NCBI GenBank assembly: GCA_030425685.1
Contig: JAUIAD010000001.1
Location: forward strand, 310,001-374,000
Length of the DNA: 64,000 nucleotides
DNA from: Gammaproteobacteria bacterium
Lineage (GTDB): Bacteria; Pseudomonadota; Gammaproteobacteria; Coxiellales; Coxiellaceae
Direction: 5' to 3'
The stretch's first letter is position 1. Each line of letters opens with the position of its first letter. Both the position numbers and the translations under genes were made by a program. This document shows positions 53,964-62,878 of the stretch, in pieces. The notes beneath the pieces were generated by a model. That model was given only the letters and a program-made list of their open reading frames with translations, did no database searches and had not been told where the DNA came from.

Positions 53964-55793
53964 TTAAGCTGGTTCTTTCTGGTAATCAGCAATGGCCTGT
54001 AAAAAAAGGCTGCCAAAACTGGCTAGTTTTTTCTGCCCCACGCCGTTAATTTCTAAAAATTGCTCTTCCGTTTTTGGTAGCAAGGCTGACATCTCCACCA
54101 GTGAGGCATCACTAAAAATCATAAAAGGCGGAACCCCTGCTTTGCGCGCTAGCGAGCGGCGTAACTGCCGTAATTTTTCAAATAGGTCAGTATCGTAATC
54201 TAAATTTTCACTGCTAAGTTTGTTACTCCGCTTGGTTTTGCTTTTACTAGCTTTGCTTTCACGTGCAACTTTTACCCGCGCTTTGGCGAGCATTAGTGTC
54301 TCTTCACCACACAAAACAGCTTTTGATTTCTCAGTTAATTTTAAAATTGAGTAATTAGCAATATCCTGCTCGAGATAACCTAAATGAATAAGCTGGCGAA
54401 AAATACTATGCCATTCATCTTGCGAGTCTTCTTTACCAATACCATAAGTCGATAAGCGATCGTGACCTTGGTTTTTAATACGCGCATGCTCTTTCGCGCG
54501 CAAGACATCAATCACATAATTGACACCAAAGCGCTGTTCTAGGCGATAAACACAGGATAGTGCCTTCTGTGCGTGAATAGTCGCGTCAAAGGTTTCCGGT
54601 GGGTTTAAGCAAATATCACAGTTGCCGCAGTCTTGTTCTAAGGCTTCATTAAAATAGTTAAGTAAAACGCGCCGGCGGCAAGTGGTTGCTTCTGCAAAGT
54701 GAACCATGCAATTTAATTTCTGCAGCTCGACGCGTTTTTGATTGTCATCAGCGTTATTATCAATTAAATGCCGGATGATAACGCAGTCTTGTAAACCAAA
54801 TAACAGCAAAGCTTCCGAGGGAAGGCCGTCACGCCCAGCGCGTCCCGTTTCTTGATAGTAAGCTTCTATGTTTTTCGGTAAATCATAATGAGCTACAAAG
54901 CGCACATTAGGTTTATCAATGCCCATACCAAAGGCAACGGTAGCTACAATAATATTAATATCATCCTGTTGAAAAGTGCTTTGTGCCCGTTGGCGCTGCT
55001 GGGTTGTAAGACCGGCATGATAGGGTAATGCATTAAAACCCTTTTTATTAAGCTTTCCAGCAAGCTCTTCAACTCGTTTTCGACTTAAACAATAGATAAT
55101 GCCAAACTCTTGGCGTTTATTGTTAAGAAAAGCAGTCAGTTGATTAAACGGTTTTTGTTTTTCAATTAATGTATAGCGAATATTGGGACGATCAAAGCTA
55201 GCAATGTGAACATTAGCTTGTTGTAAATTTAAATTTGTTAAAATATGCTGACGTGTTTGTTTGTCAGCGGTAGCTGTCAAGGCAATAATCGGCGTATCAG
55301 GATAAAGCTCGCGCAATTTTCCTAGTGCTAAGTATTCGCTACGAAAGTCGTGGCCCCATTGTGAGACGCAATGAGCTTCGTCAATTGCAAATAGGCTAAT
55401 ATCTATTTCTTCCAGGCGATCAAGAAACGCCGGTGACATCAGCCTTTCAGGTGCGACATAAAGTAAGTCAAGCTCATTATTATGCAGTTGTGCAAGGGTT
55501 TCTTTCGCTTGCTGTTCAGTTAGGGCTGAATTGTAAAACGCAGCAGCAACACCATTGGTTTGTAAGGCTTGCACTTGATCCTGCATTAATGAAATCAATG
55601 GTGAGACGATAATACCTACACCATCACGTACTAAAGCCGGGATTTGATAGCAAAGTGATTTACCACCGCCGGTTGGCATCAGGACAAAATTATTTTCACC
55701 CGCAATAACGCTATCAATAATACTTTTTTGTAATGGGCGAAAATCGTCGTAACCAAATACTTGTTGCAGGATATTTAGGGCGTTTGGCATCAT
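53964..55793 (-). CDS. recQ: ATP-dependent DNA helicase RecQ
   Basis: 3'-5' helicase acting in recombination and fork repair. The ATG at 55793 gives 609 residues, the same as E. coli RecQ. Visible are Walker A LMPTGGGKSLCYQIPA, the DEAH box in LFAIDEAHCVSQWGHDFR, and motif VI in YYQETGRAGRDGLPSEA. The zinc cysteines are in TCRRRVLL and CGNCDIC, followed by an RQC winged helix and a C-terminal HRDC domain (KLRQLRRSLARKAGVPPFMI). It is intact and stands between the two kinase cassettes without an operon partner. Confidence 0.97.
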   Translation of the reverse strand: MMPNALNILQQVFGYDDFRPLQKSIIDSVIAGENNFVLMPTGGGKSLCYQIPALVRDGVGIIVSPLISLMQDQVQALQTNGVAAAFYNSALTEQQAKETLAQLHNNELDLLYVAPERLMSPAFLDRLEEIDISLFAIDEAHCVSQWGHDFRSEYLALGKLRELYPDTPIIALTATADKQTRQHILTNLNLQQANVHIASFDRPNIRYTLIEKQKPFNQLTAFLNNKRQEFGIIYCLSRKRVEELAGKLNKKGFNALPYHAGLTTQQRQRAQSTFQQDDINIIVATVAFGMGIDKPNVRFVAHYDLPKNIEAYYQETGRAGRDGLPSEALLLFGLQDCVIIRHLIDNNADDNQKRVELQKLNCMVHFAEATTCRRRVLLNYFNEALEQDCGNCDICLNPPETFDATIHAQKALSCVYRLEQRFGVNYVIDVLRAKEHARIKNQGHDRLSTYGIGKEDSQDEWHSIFRQLIHLGYLEQDIANYSILKLTEKSKAVLCGEETLMLAKARVKVARESKASKSKTKRSNKLSSENLDYDTDLFEKLRQLRRSLARKAGVPPFMIFSDASLVEMSALLPKTEEQFLEINGVGQKKLASFGSLFLQAIADYQKEPA

Positions 55794-55947
55794 CGTGTTC
55801 CGCAAAATAATTAGACAGCTAAATGTTGGTGTTAGCAGTGAGTTTAGCAGATTGTATATTTATATGTTGGAAATTACGATACCGTACTTGATTATGATTG
55901 TTTTAAGATCAAAGCAAGTCAATAGGTTAGCGCATTAGCTGACCCAG

Positions 55948-56051
55948 TGTGGAGGAGCACAAGCTGGTCCTGATGGGGAGAATTGCAATTCTCCCCTTTA
56001 ATCGCCTAGGTGAAAGCGTATCAGGCGTGCGGGGTACGCTGAAAGTGTAAA
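55948..56051. repeat. diverged relative of the 30136 MITE-like element
   Basis: A perfect palindrome GGGGAGAATTGCAATTCTCC (continuing CC; 55975-55996) sits in the same context as in 30136-30309: TGATGGGGA before it, TTTAATCGC after it, and GCTGAAAGTG near the right end. The outer ends have decayed. The rest of 55806-56058 is featureless and AT-rich. Confidence 0.6.
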
Positions 56052-56058
56052 TCACATG

Positions 56059-56976
56059 CTAGGATGATGCACCATAGTTTGTAGTACCCTCCACCTCAAC
56101 CCCTTGATCATCAAGGTGTAATAAGTTGTGCTGATGTTGCCTATTGCGCCGACACTCTGAAAAAATATTTGTGACGATCCTCGGAAGATGCGCCAATGAG
56201 CTGACAACTGGGCCTGCTGCCGCACCGATCACCATGTCTGTGAAAATCACAGCCATCATTTCACTGTGATTATCAGGATCATAGTATATCGCTGTATCAC
56301 GTGCTACTAGCGACATTATCATCAAAGTAGTAAATAGTAAGGCAATTGAGAAGAGATAGCCTGGTTGTACCTTGTGACATCTTGTTGCTTTAAACTTTGT
56401 TAGTTCAATTTTTGCAAACACCACTTCCGTAAATGCATAAGTTAGCGTCATTACCAAGGCGCGTGTAAGAGCCGAGGTTTGCGCCTGTTCTTCCCTTGTT
56501 ACCAGCGTCAGCAATTTATTAGTAAGGGTTGGCAACAAAGTCAATTGATCGCGGTGGAGCATCGTGCGACTGGCGTTAGTGTGATTATAATAAGCGGTTA
56601 AGCTTAACACAGGCCAATCTGTGTCAGGTTCATAAAAAACATTCTCTTGAGGCGGGTAGCCTAAGCTTGGGGCATTACCTGGAATAATAGTCAACCCTAG
56701 CTTGTGGTACTGTGTCTTAAGCTCGTTAATGGCATCAGCAAAAGCGGCCCCGGGGGCGCGAGGAGAAGCAGAGTAATCATAAGGGGGATCAATCTCCATC
56801 ATCGTCGAATAGTCATCATTCTGTGTGCTAAGTTTAAATGCACTCACAGAACAGGTTTGCATTAACATCCATGCGGCGCCTAGCAGTGACCTGTTGATAC
56901 TGCTTAATGCATTAAATAAATGACTTTTGATTTTTTGTATTTCCTGCCGTGTAAATCCGTTCAGCGTAAATCTCAT
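56059..56976 (-). CDS. Hypothetical membrane protein, possible effector
   Basis: The ATG at 56976 follows GGGAGA and is preferred over a GTG twelve bases upstream, giving 305 residues. A weakly hydrophobic stretch lies near 25-45 and a soluble helical middle follows. Two clear hydrophobic segments lie near 221-240 (YLFSIALLFTTLMIMSLVAR) and 260-280, before a polar tail. I recognise no domain. A weak PmrA-type box lies 135 bases upstream on the same strand, which would link it to the secretion genes. The two late membrane hairpins resemble the tails of the other candidate effectors, but that alone proves nothing. Confidence 0.65.
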   Translation of the reverse strand: MRFTLNGFTRQEIQKIKSHLFNALSSINRSLLGAAWMLMQTCSVSAFKLSTQNDDYSTMMEIDPPYDYSASPRAPGAAFADAINELKTQYHKLGLTIIPGNAPSLGYPPQENVFYEPDTDWPVLSLTAYYNHTNASRTMLHRDQLTLLPTLTNKLLTLVTREEQAQTSALTRALVMTLTYAFTEVVFAKIELTKFKATRCHKVQPGYLFSIALLFTTLMIMSLVARDTAIYYDPDNHSEMMAVIFTDMVIGAAAGPVVSSLAHLPRIVTNIFSECRRNRQHQHNLLHLDDQGVEVEGTTNYGASS

Positions 56977-57096
56977 AAATTCTCCCACTCTAACGTTGTC
57001 ACTACTTGCCTTTTGTGTAGATCTGCTATTGATAAAGTATAATAAGCATTGGGTTAGTAGTTGTCTTATGTTTAATAAAATTAATGCTACACAAAA

Positions 57097-57129
57097 TAAA
57101 TAAAGGGAGTAAGTTAAGAGATAATTAAG
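57097..57129 (-). promoter_or_regulatory. weak PmrA-type box upstream of 56976
   Basis: On the minus strand TTAATTATCTCTTAA (57114-57128), CT, nine bases, then TATTTA. The TTAA spacing of 11 bases is right, but the -10 box is poor and the distance to the gene is long. The remainder of 56989-57537 is AT-rich without a gene. Confidence 0.4.
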
Positions 57130-57537
57130 TTAAGCGTAAAGGGGTTTAATACGTATGATTTAGTGATATTACATCATGCTAGTTTTTTTTAATTTCGTTA
57201 TTGTTAAAAGGCACTCTAGTCGAAACAGGTAAAACAACTCTGTTCAGGTTGTCTGTAGTGGTGTCAAAGGTTTTTGGCAGGTTTTAGTAAGTATCGTAGC
57301 TGCTGTGGTCTCGTTCTAAATGAGTTTGCAGGATGCTGGATTGGGTATTTTTTATATAGTATTATTTAATAAAATGATAACTTCACTAAAGTATAATTCA
57401 CCCTGAATTTATTTTTATTTAAGCTGGGAGGCTTATCAAATGAGACAGCAATAAACAGCGCCACCAGCGCAGATAGTTCAGCATTGCTTGATGATTTAGT
57501 GCCGAGTCTGGCTAGTTATATGTGCTTGTTTGCTTGC

Positions 57538-58275
57538 TTACTCTTGCTTTTTGATAACATCGGTATCAAAAACATAGCCAGAGCCGCGGATAGATTTAAT
57601 AATGGTTGGGTTTGAGGGGTCCTTTTCTAATTTTTTTCGCAGTCGACTGATAAATTTATCAATGCTGCGTTCATAGATTTCGCCGCGCTCTGTTAAGTTA
57701 AGCAGTTGTTCACGTGAAAGTACGCGGCGAGGATTTTGCGCAAGGATACTTAAAAATTTAAATTCTACCGGTGTTATATCAATAGCCTTGCCATCTTCGC
57801 TTGTTACTGTTTGCCGGTCAAGATTGATAATATAATCACTGAACAGTAAGTAGGTGCTTTTAATGTGTAGCGCTTTGCCGGATGAAGAGCGCTGGCTTGC
57901 TCGCTCCTGTTCTAATTTAAGAGTGCGTTTGATAAACGACAGTAAAACGCGTGGATTAATCGGTTTGGTTAAATAGTTATTAGCTCCTAGCTCCAAAGCA
58001 ATAACTTTATCAAAGTCATCTTCTGAGCCGGTAAGCATTAATATGGGTGTTGATAATGTATTGCGTAAATGTTGGCACAGATCTAGGCCGTTAAGGTCAG
58101 GGAGGTTAAGGTCTATATCTAAAAGAATTAGATCAGGTGGCGTTGTTTCAATTTGGTGATCTGTTTCCTGTTGGTTAGATGCTAAGGCGGTAGTATAACC
58201 TTCGGCTTGTAGCGTTGTCTGTAAGGTATCGGATAAATCAAAGTCATCTTCAATAATCAGAATGTGTTTTTTCAT
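57538..58275 (-). CDS. OmpR/PhoB-type response regulator of cassette 2
   Basis: The ATG at 58275 with GGAGA upstream gives 245 residues. The receiver has IIEDDFD, acceptor Asp in LILLDIDL, Thr in MLTGS and Lys in LTKP. The winged helix (about 145-238) reads DITPVEFKLLSILAQNPRRV, DKFISRLRKKLEKDP and IKSIRGSGY. It is clearly a paralogue of the 52558 regulator, in mirrored orientation, and is divergent from kinases B2 and A2 by 113 bases. Confidence 0.93.
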   Translation of the reverse strand: MKKHILIIEDDFDLSDTLQTTLQAEGYTTALASNQQETDHQIETTPPDLILLDIDLNLPDLNGLDLCQHLRNTLSTPILMLTGSEDDFDKVIALELGANNYLTKPINPRVLLSFIKRTLKLEQERASQRSSSGKALHIKSTYLLFSDYIINLDRQTVTSEDGKAIDITPVEFKFLSILAQNPRRVLSREQLLNLTERGEIYERSIDKFISRLRKKLEKDPSNPTIIKSIRGSGYVFDTDVIKKQE

Positions 58276-58388
58276 TATCAAGTCTCCGCTGACCACAGCT
58301 ATAGAGTATTATATAAGTATAGTTTGTATGTCACTGTTTTGATACCAATTTGCTTGCTAAAATTTTAAAAAATTTATACTATAAATAA
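58276..58388. promoter_or_regulatory. divergent promoter region of cassette 2
   Basis: The 113-base gap between regulator and kinase B2 is strongly AT-rich. On the plus strand TATACTATAA ends 4 bases before the ATG at 58389, as before kinase B1. On the minus strand TATACTTATATAATACTC offers a -10 box for the regulator. No ribosome-binding site is seen before 58389. Confidence 0.5.
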
Positions 58389-60629
58389 ATGCAAGGATTG
58401 CGACGTCTTCACTATCTATTCGCGATAGATAGCCCAATATGGGTTCAATGCACAACATTAGTGACAATGGCTTCGTGCTTATTGCTTTTGTTTTATCTTA
58501 TTAGTCAAATGGTGCACTCAACACAGCTGATTGCGGCAACTAGTTTGGCTTTTTCTGCGATATTTGATGCCTGTATTGCAGTAGCCGCTTATATTTTGGC
58601 CTTTTCTACTCGCAGTGCCTTTCGTTATTTTTTTCTGTTGGTGGCCATTGAGGAAACGGTGCGCTTGTTTGCTAGTGGCCTGTTTGTAAGTAAATATCTA
58701 TTTTTCGGCGAATTGTTTAGAGTTTTAGATACACAGTCATTTACACCAACACATGCATTTTTCTTGTTTGTTAGGCCGCTTTATTTTACGTTGTTTCTAG
58801 CGTTTATATTTATAAAATTAAAGCCTAGGTTGCGCTTGTTGATACCTAGTGTTTCTTCCTTGCTAGTTGTTTTTTTGGTGGTGGGGTATATTTTAAGATT
58901 GTATTTTCTGCATCACTCGTCTTTTGGTATATCAATTTGGTTCGTAGTTGAAGCTATTCATGATGTTATTGTCTTCTTGATTTTGGCTCAATGTTTCCCG
59001 CTTGCTAAAAACAATTCAATATACTTTATTGTTATTGGGTATTTGTTTTTTGTTGCTTCTCATATTTTTTCAATACGCATGCAGTATTCACTACCGTACT
59101 TTAATGAAATTAGTTTTTCATTATACATTTGGTTGATTGCTAACTTATTTTTGTTGAAAGGATTTCTGTCTTTGTTATCTAAAAAAAATCAGGATGCTAC
59201 TACCTGGTTCTATTCATTCGATAGTGAAGGTGTACAGGTTGGTTACTGGAGTGTGAGTATCGTTTCAATTCTTTTTTTACTTATTATTTCTCGAAATATA
59301 TTGTTAATTGCTAATGCGAGGGATGAGGCGTTTATATTTCAGATGTGTTTTGCAATCTATATTGCTTATGTTGGTTTTCTGGCACTGATAATGCGGCCAT
59401 TCTCGCAACTGTTTATTAAAGATATTAGTGCAATAGACAGTTTGATCAAGCCAGTAGAGCAAAAGCAAGTGCAACAGCCTTCTTTCTCTGCGCATTTGTA
59501 TTTTAACGAATTCCGACATCTAAATAAAATTTTAAAGAATCGAATGCGGACGATGGTAGAGCGAAGAGACTATGAAAATAAATTGTATCAATTGGCGAGC
59601 GATATTGCGGTAGAAATCCGCCAGCCCTTGGGGCGCTTGCTTGCAAACTCTAAAACGATAGAAGATCAGTTGGATATAGAGCAGCAGAGAATATATAAAA
59701 ATGCATTAATGCGTATAAATCAAATTGCTGATGATTTCCACGTGTTGAGAAAAGATGAGCAACTAAATCCGCAGGAAACTTTAGATGAGCCGCAATGGTG
59801 TAAATACATTAGTATTGTTTTTTATGAATATATGTTAGAGAAGAAAATACAATATGAAGAAACAAAGATAATATTAAAAACGCAGATATCGACAGAGTGT
59901 TGGTTTGTATTGGCGCAGTTTGTTAGAAGTGATTTTCAACGTGTCTTGTCAAATTTAATAAATAATGCAGTTGAAGCAACAGAAGGAAATAAGGTCAGAA
60001 AAGTATCTGTCTCTATGTCATATGAGGCACAAGATAGGAGGATCATGATTAAAGTGGCCGATAATGGTTGTGGCATGAATAAAAAACAACTCAAAGAGTT
60101 AATGGTGGGGCAAAGTCAGTCAACTAAGTTGCAGGGCTTTGGTATTGGTCTGCAGTATGTGTTAGAAAAAATTAAGCAGTGGAATGGCGAATTTCTAGTT
60201 GCTTCAAAAAAGGGAGATAGGACGACATTTACCCTTCAGTTGCCATCTCTAAGTGAGTTACCCGTTTGGTGGGTGGATAAGATTCATTTGCACCGAGGAC
60301 TACGGCTTGTTGTATTTCGAGCGGATCAACCCCTTTATGAAGCTTGGCGCCATTTGACCGTTGACTATATACGCTTTGAAAGCGAGCTGCGATCTTCTTT
60401 AAGCGCTGTAGATAGTAAGTTAATTGTGCTCAATGTTAATAGTGAAGAAGATGCACGTTATTGGGTTGAGCTGATTAAGACTTATGATAAGCAGCAAAAA
60501 ATAATTGTGGTTAGTGCTGAGTATGATAGTCCAGTAATACGGGCGCTATGTTTGCAACAAAAAATTCAATTATTGCCATCAGCTTTGGTGCGCCATATTA
60601 AAGTAGAAGCAGATAATGAAAACGCGTGA
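58389..60629 (+). CDS. Sensor kinase B2: no phospho-accepting His, intact ATPase domain, dead receiver
   Basis: The 746-residue product has about ten membrane segments and the YSFDSEGVQVGYWSVSIV motif. The H box reads SDIAVEIRQPLGRLL, with Val408 at the histidine position. The HATPase domain is complete (NLINNAVEAT, VADNGCGMN, QGFGIGLQYV). The C-terminal receiver has lost its key residues: the acceptor position is Asn682 (LIVLNVNSEE) and LLPKPL has become LLPSAL. It is therefore an ATP-binding module with neither His nor Asp phosphorylation site. It overlaps kinase A2 by 14 bases, which favours equal production of the two. Confidence 0.85.
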   Translation: MQGLRRLHYLFAIDSPIWVQCTTLVTMASCLLLLFYLISQMVHSTQLIAATSLAFSAIFDACIAVAAYILAFSTRSAFRYFFLLVAIEETVRLFASGLFVSKYLFFGELFRVLDTQSFTPTHAFFLFVRPLYFTLFLAFIFIKLKPRLRLLIPSVSSLLVVFLVVGYILRLYFLHHSSFGISIWFVVEAIHDVIVFLILAQCFPLAKNNSIYFIVIGYLFFVASHIFSIRMQYSLPYFNEISFSLYIWLIANLFLLKGFLSLLSKKNQDATTWFYSFDSEGVQVGYWSVSIVSILFLLIISRNILLIANARDEAFIFQMCFAIYIAYVGFLALIMRPFSQLFIKDISAIDSLIKPVEQKQVQQPSFSAHLYFNEFRHLNKILKNRMRTMVERRDYENKLYQLASDIAVEIRQPLGRLLANSKTIEDQLDIEQQRIYKNALMRINQIADDFHVLRKDEQLNPQETLDEPQWCKYISIVFYEYMLEKKIQYEETKIILKTQISTECWFVLAQFVRSDFQRVLSNLINNAVEATEGNKVRKVSVSMSYEAQDRRIMIKVADNGCGMNKKQLKELMVGQSQSTKLQGFGIGLQYVLEKIKQWNGEFLVASKKGDRTTFTLQLPSLSELPVWWVDKIHLHRGLRLVVFRADQPLYEAWRHLTVDYIRFESELRSSLSAVDSKLIVLNVNSEEDARYWVELIKTYDKQQKIIVVSAEYDSPVIRALCLQQKIQLLPSALVRHIKVEADNENA

Positions 60630-62817
60630 AGGTAAAATTGTTTTAAAGCAAGTTGTGCTATCAGTTGTGGCTATCATTGCTTATTATGGCTTGGTATATT
60701 TGTTGATAGTGGGGATGAAGTTTACCAGTAGAGAGTATACGGTTGTTACAGATATCGTGTTGGTGTTGCTTGATGGCGCGTTGGCGGTGTTGTTTTTCAA
60801 ATTAGCACGTAAGTTTGCCGCTATTTGGAGATATATATTTGTATTTTTTGCACTTGCCAATTTAATGATTGCACTGTCAACGCTATTTTTTATGTTGTCT
60901 TATTCTGTCGATGGTTTTGGCCGCAGCGATGTTAATCAATTTGGTGTTAGTTTCTTTTATTATGGTGTGACATTTTTTAAATTATTAGGTTGGATTTGTA
61001 TAGCTATAGTATTGCTGATATATTCGCGAAAAAAGCTAAGATTTTATCTTCCCTTTGTTCCAACGTTGGTAAGTATTTTATTTTCTATTGGATTTATTAT
61101 TTTGTCTTCCTATTTCAGAGTGCGCAGTGAACATTTCACATGGCTTATGGTATTGCGCGGTTGTGGAGAGTTAGTCTATTTTATGGTGGTGATATTTTGT
61201 CTTCCTCTAATTGAAAATTTGTATCTTACACTGCTTGCTTATGGTTTTCTGTTGCTTGTTGTTGCCGATATGTTGGTAACTGGCGTATTATCCTCTGCCG
61301 TTCAGTTTAAGGTAGGCTTTCTTTCTTCTATTTATCCTTCGCACACTATTTGGTTGTTGGGTAAGCTTTTTGTTTTATTTGCTGTGATCGATTTATATCG
61401 TGAGAAAAATGAGAATCCCTATGGTTGGTTTTTTTCGGTCGATAATATCCGTCCGCAGATTATTTACTGGGGGAACAGTGTTGCCATGCTTTTTTTGTTG
61501 ATGTTAGGTGTGCCAAGTTTAATTATTAAAGAGTGGTCGCGCTTCACACAATTAACATTCGATATTAATATTACCATTCTGGTTCCCTTTGTTGGCATTA
61601 TTTCATTGTTAACAAAGTGGTTTAATCGCCGCTTTGTTGGTGATTATTCAATTATCAAAGAGCAGATCTATCGTTCTGAAAATATGAGTTCAGGGTTGCG
61701 GTTTCGTAAAAGGGTTTTATATTTTTCTGGTTTGCGTCAGGTATCCAATTTCTTGGTCAGTTATATTAATTTGCTGCTTGATAAAAAAGAGGCGCAGAAA
61801 AAAGTTTTTCAGGTTGCAATGCGTGCTGCGCATGATATACGTACCCCTATTAGTGTGTTGTCTTTGCTTTCTGATGCTGCTAATAGTGGCCTGGATAAAG
61901 CACAGCAGGATAAGCATGGGGAATCGCTTAGGCAGGTGAAGGCAGTTGCTGAAAATATTTTAGCTTTGCAGCAAAAATCTTCGCTTGATGATCCGGTTGC
62001 TAACAAGGCTGTTGTACAATCGGAGTTTGTTGCTATTCTCCTAAATGATCTATATCAAAAAAATAAATCCGAGTATGCAGATATGTATATTGAAATTGAT
62101 AGGTCAGCTTGGTTTGCTTTAGTAAATATCATATCAGATATATTTAACGATACGTTAACTCGCTTGTTTTTATTGTCGCAGCAGTTTAGTGATCGCTCTA
62201 ATCAGGGCGTTATTTGTTTTAAGGCAACTGTAGATGGTGCCAAGTTTAATATATTGGTCGAGTTTTTGGATGAGAAAGTGGTGCAGCTTAATGCTCATAA
62301 AGAGTGTAAAGCTGGGTTTGAGCGACTAAAAAGTTTTATAAAATCTTGTGGGGACGGCTTTGATTTACACTTGCAGGCTAATCACCACCTTTCATTTTTA
62401 ATAACGTTTCCCATGGTGTCGCCACTGCCAAGTTGGTGGGTTGATCATATTAATCTTGCTAAGGATACATGCATTGTTATTTTTGATGATGAAGCATATT
62501 ATCACGCTCAATGGTCGCGAGTGCTTAAGCCCATCGTTGAGAAATTTTCAAGATGTCAGTTAGTGCATTGTTATACTGAAAATGACTTTGTTAAAATAGT
62601 CAACCGTGGCATTAAAAATAGATTTTTCATAATGGATTATGATATTAAGGGAAGTCATATTAACGGAATTGAATATATCAAGCAGTATAATTTGTCATCC
62701 TGCGCTATTTTGGTGACTAACTATTTCGCTAACCAAGAGGTGAGAGAGCAATGTTCATCAGTAGGTATTCGCATGTTGCCAAAACCACTTATCGACTATG
62801 TTAAAATTGATATATAG
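60616..62817 (+). CDS. Sensor kinase A2: intact His, ATPase domain lost, intact receiver
   Basis: The 733-residue product has about ten membrane segments, the FSVDNIRPQIIYWGNSVA motif and an intact H box MRAAHDIRTPIS with His406. The region that should be the HATPase domain keeps its length but has no N box (DTLTRLFLLSQQF), no DxGxG and no GxGxG, so ATP binding is not expected. After PSWWVDHINLA the receiver is complete: IFDDE, acceptor Asp674 in FIMDYDIKG, LVTN and LPKPL. It should be a substrate for another kinase, most simply B2, passing phosphate from His406 to Asp674 or to the regulator. Confidence 0.85.
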   Translation: MKTREGKIVLKQVVLSVVAIIAYYGLVYLLIVGMKFTSREYTVVTDIVLVLLDGALAVLFFKLARKFAAIWRYIFVFFALANLMIALSTLFFMLSYSVDGFGRSDVNQFGVSFFYYGVTFFKLLGWICIAIVLLIYSRKKLRFYLPFVPTLVSILFSIGFIILSSYFRVRSEHFTWLMVLRGCGELVYFMVVIFCLPLIENLYLTLLAYGFLLLVVADMLVTGVLSSAVQFKVGFLSSIYPSHTIWLLGKLFVLFAVIDLYREKNENPYGWFFSVDNIRPQIIYWGNSVAMLFLLMLGVPSLIIKEWSRFTQLTFDINITILVPFVGIISLLTKWFNRRFVGDYSIIKEQIYRSENMSSGLRFRKRVLYFSGLRQVSNFLVSYINLLLDKKEAQKKVFQVAMRAAHDIRTPISVLSLLSDAANSGLDKAQQDKHGESLRQVKAVAENILALQQKSSLDDPVANKAVVQSEFVAILLNDLYQKNKSEYADMYIEIDRSAWFALVNIISDIFNDTLTRLFLLSQQFSDRSNQGVICFKATVDGAKFNILVEFLDEKVVQLNAHKECKAGFERLKSFIKSCGDGFDLHLQANHHLSFLITFPMVSPLPSWWVDHINLAKDTCIVIFDDEAYYHAQWSRVLKPIVEKFSRCQLVHCYTENDFVKIVNRGIKNRFFIMDYDIKGSHINGIEYIKQYNLSSCAILVTNYFANQEVREQCSSVGIRMLPKPLIDYVKIDI

Positions 62818-62878
62818 GGTCGCAACCTAACGGGCACAGGCATCATGCTGCTGCACCCGCAAACTTAATGAGGCAAAA

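Noticed and set aside
57440..57480. GGGAGG followed by a four-codon frame (ATG to TAA)
   Set aside because: It could be a leader peptide but no gene follows on that strand, so it is probably chance or the start of a lost gene.
48083..62817. the region as a phage or integrated plasmid
   Set aside because: No integrase, structural, replication or transfer genes are present and recQ is an ordinary housekeeping gene.
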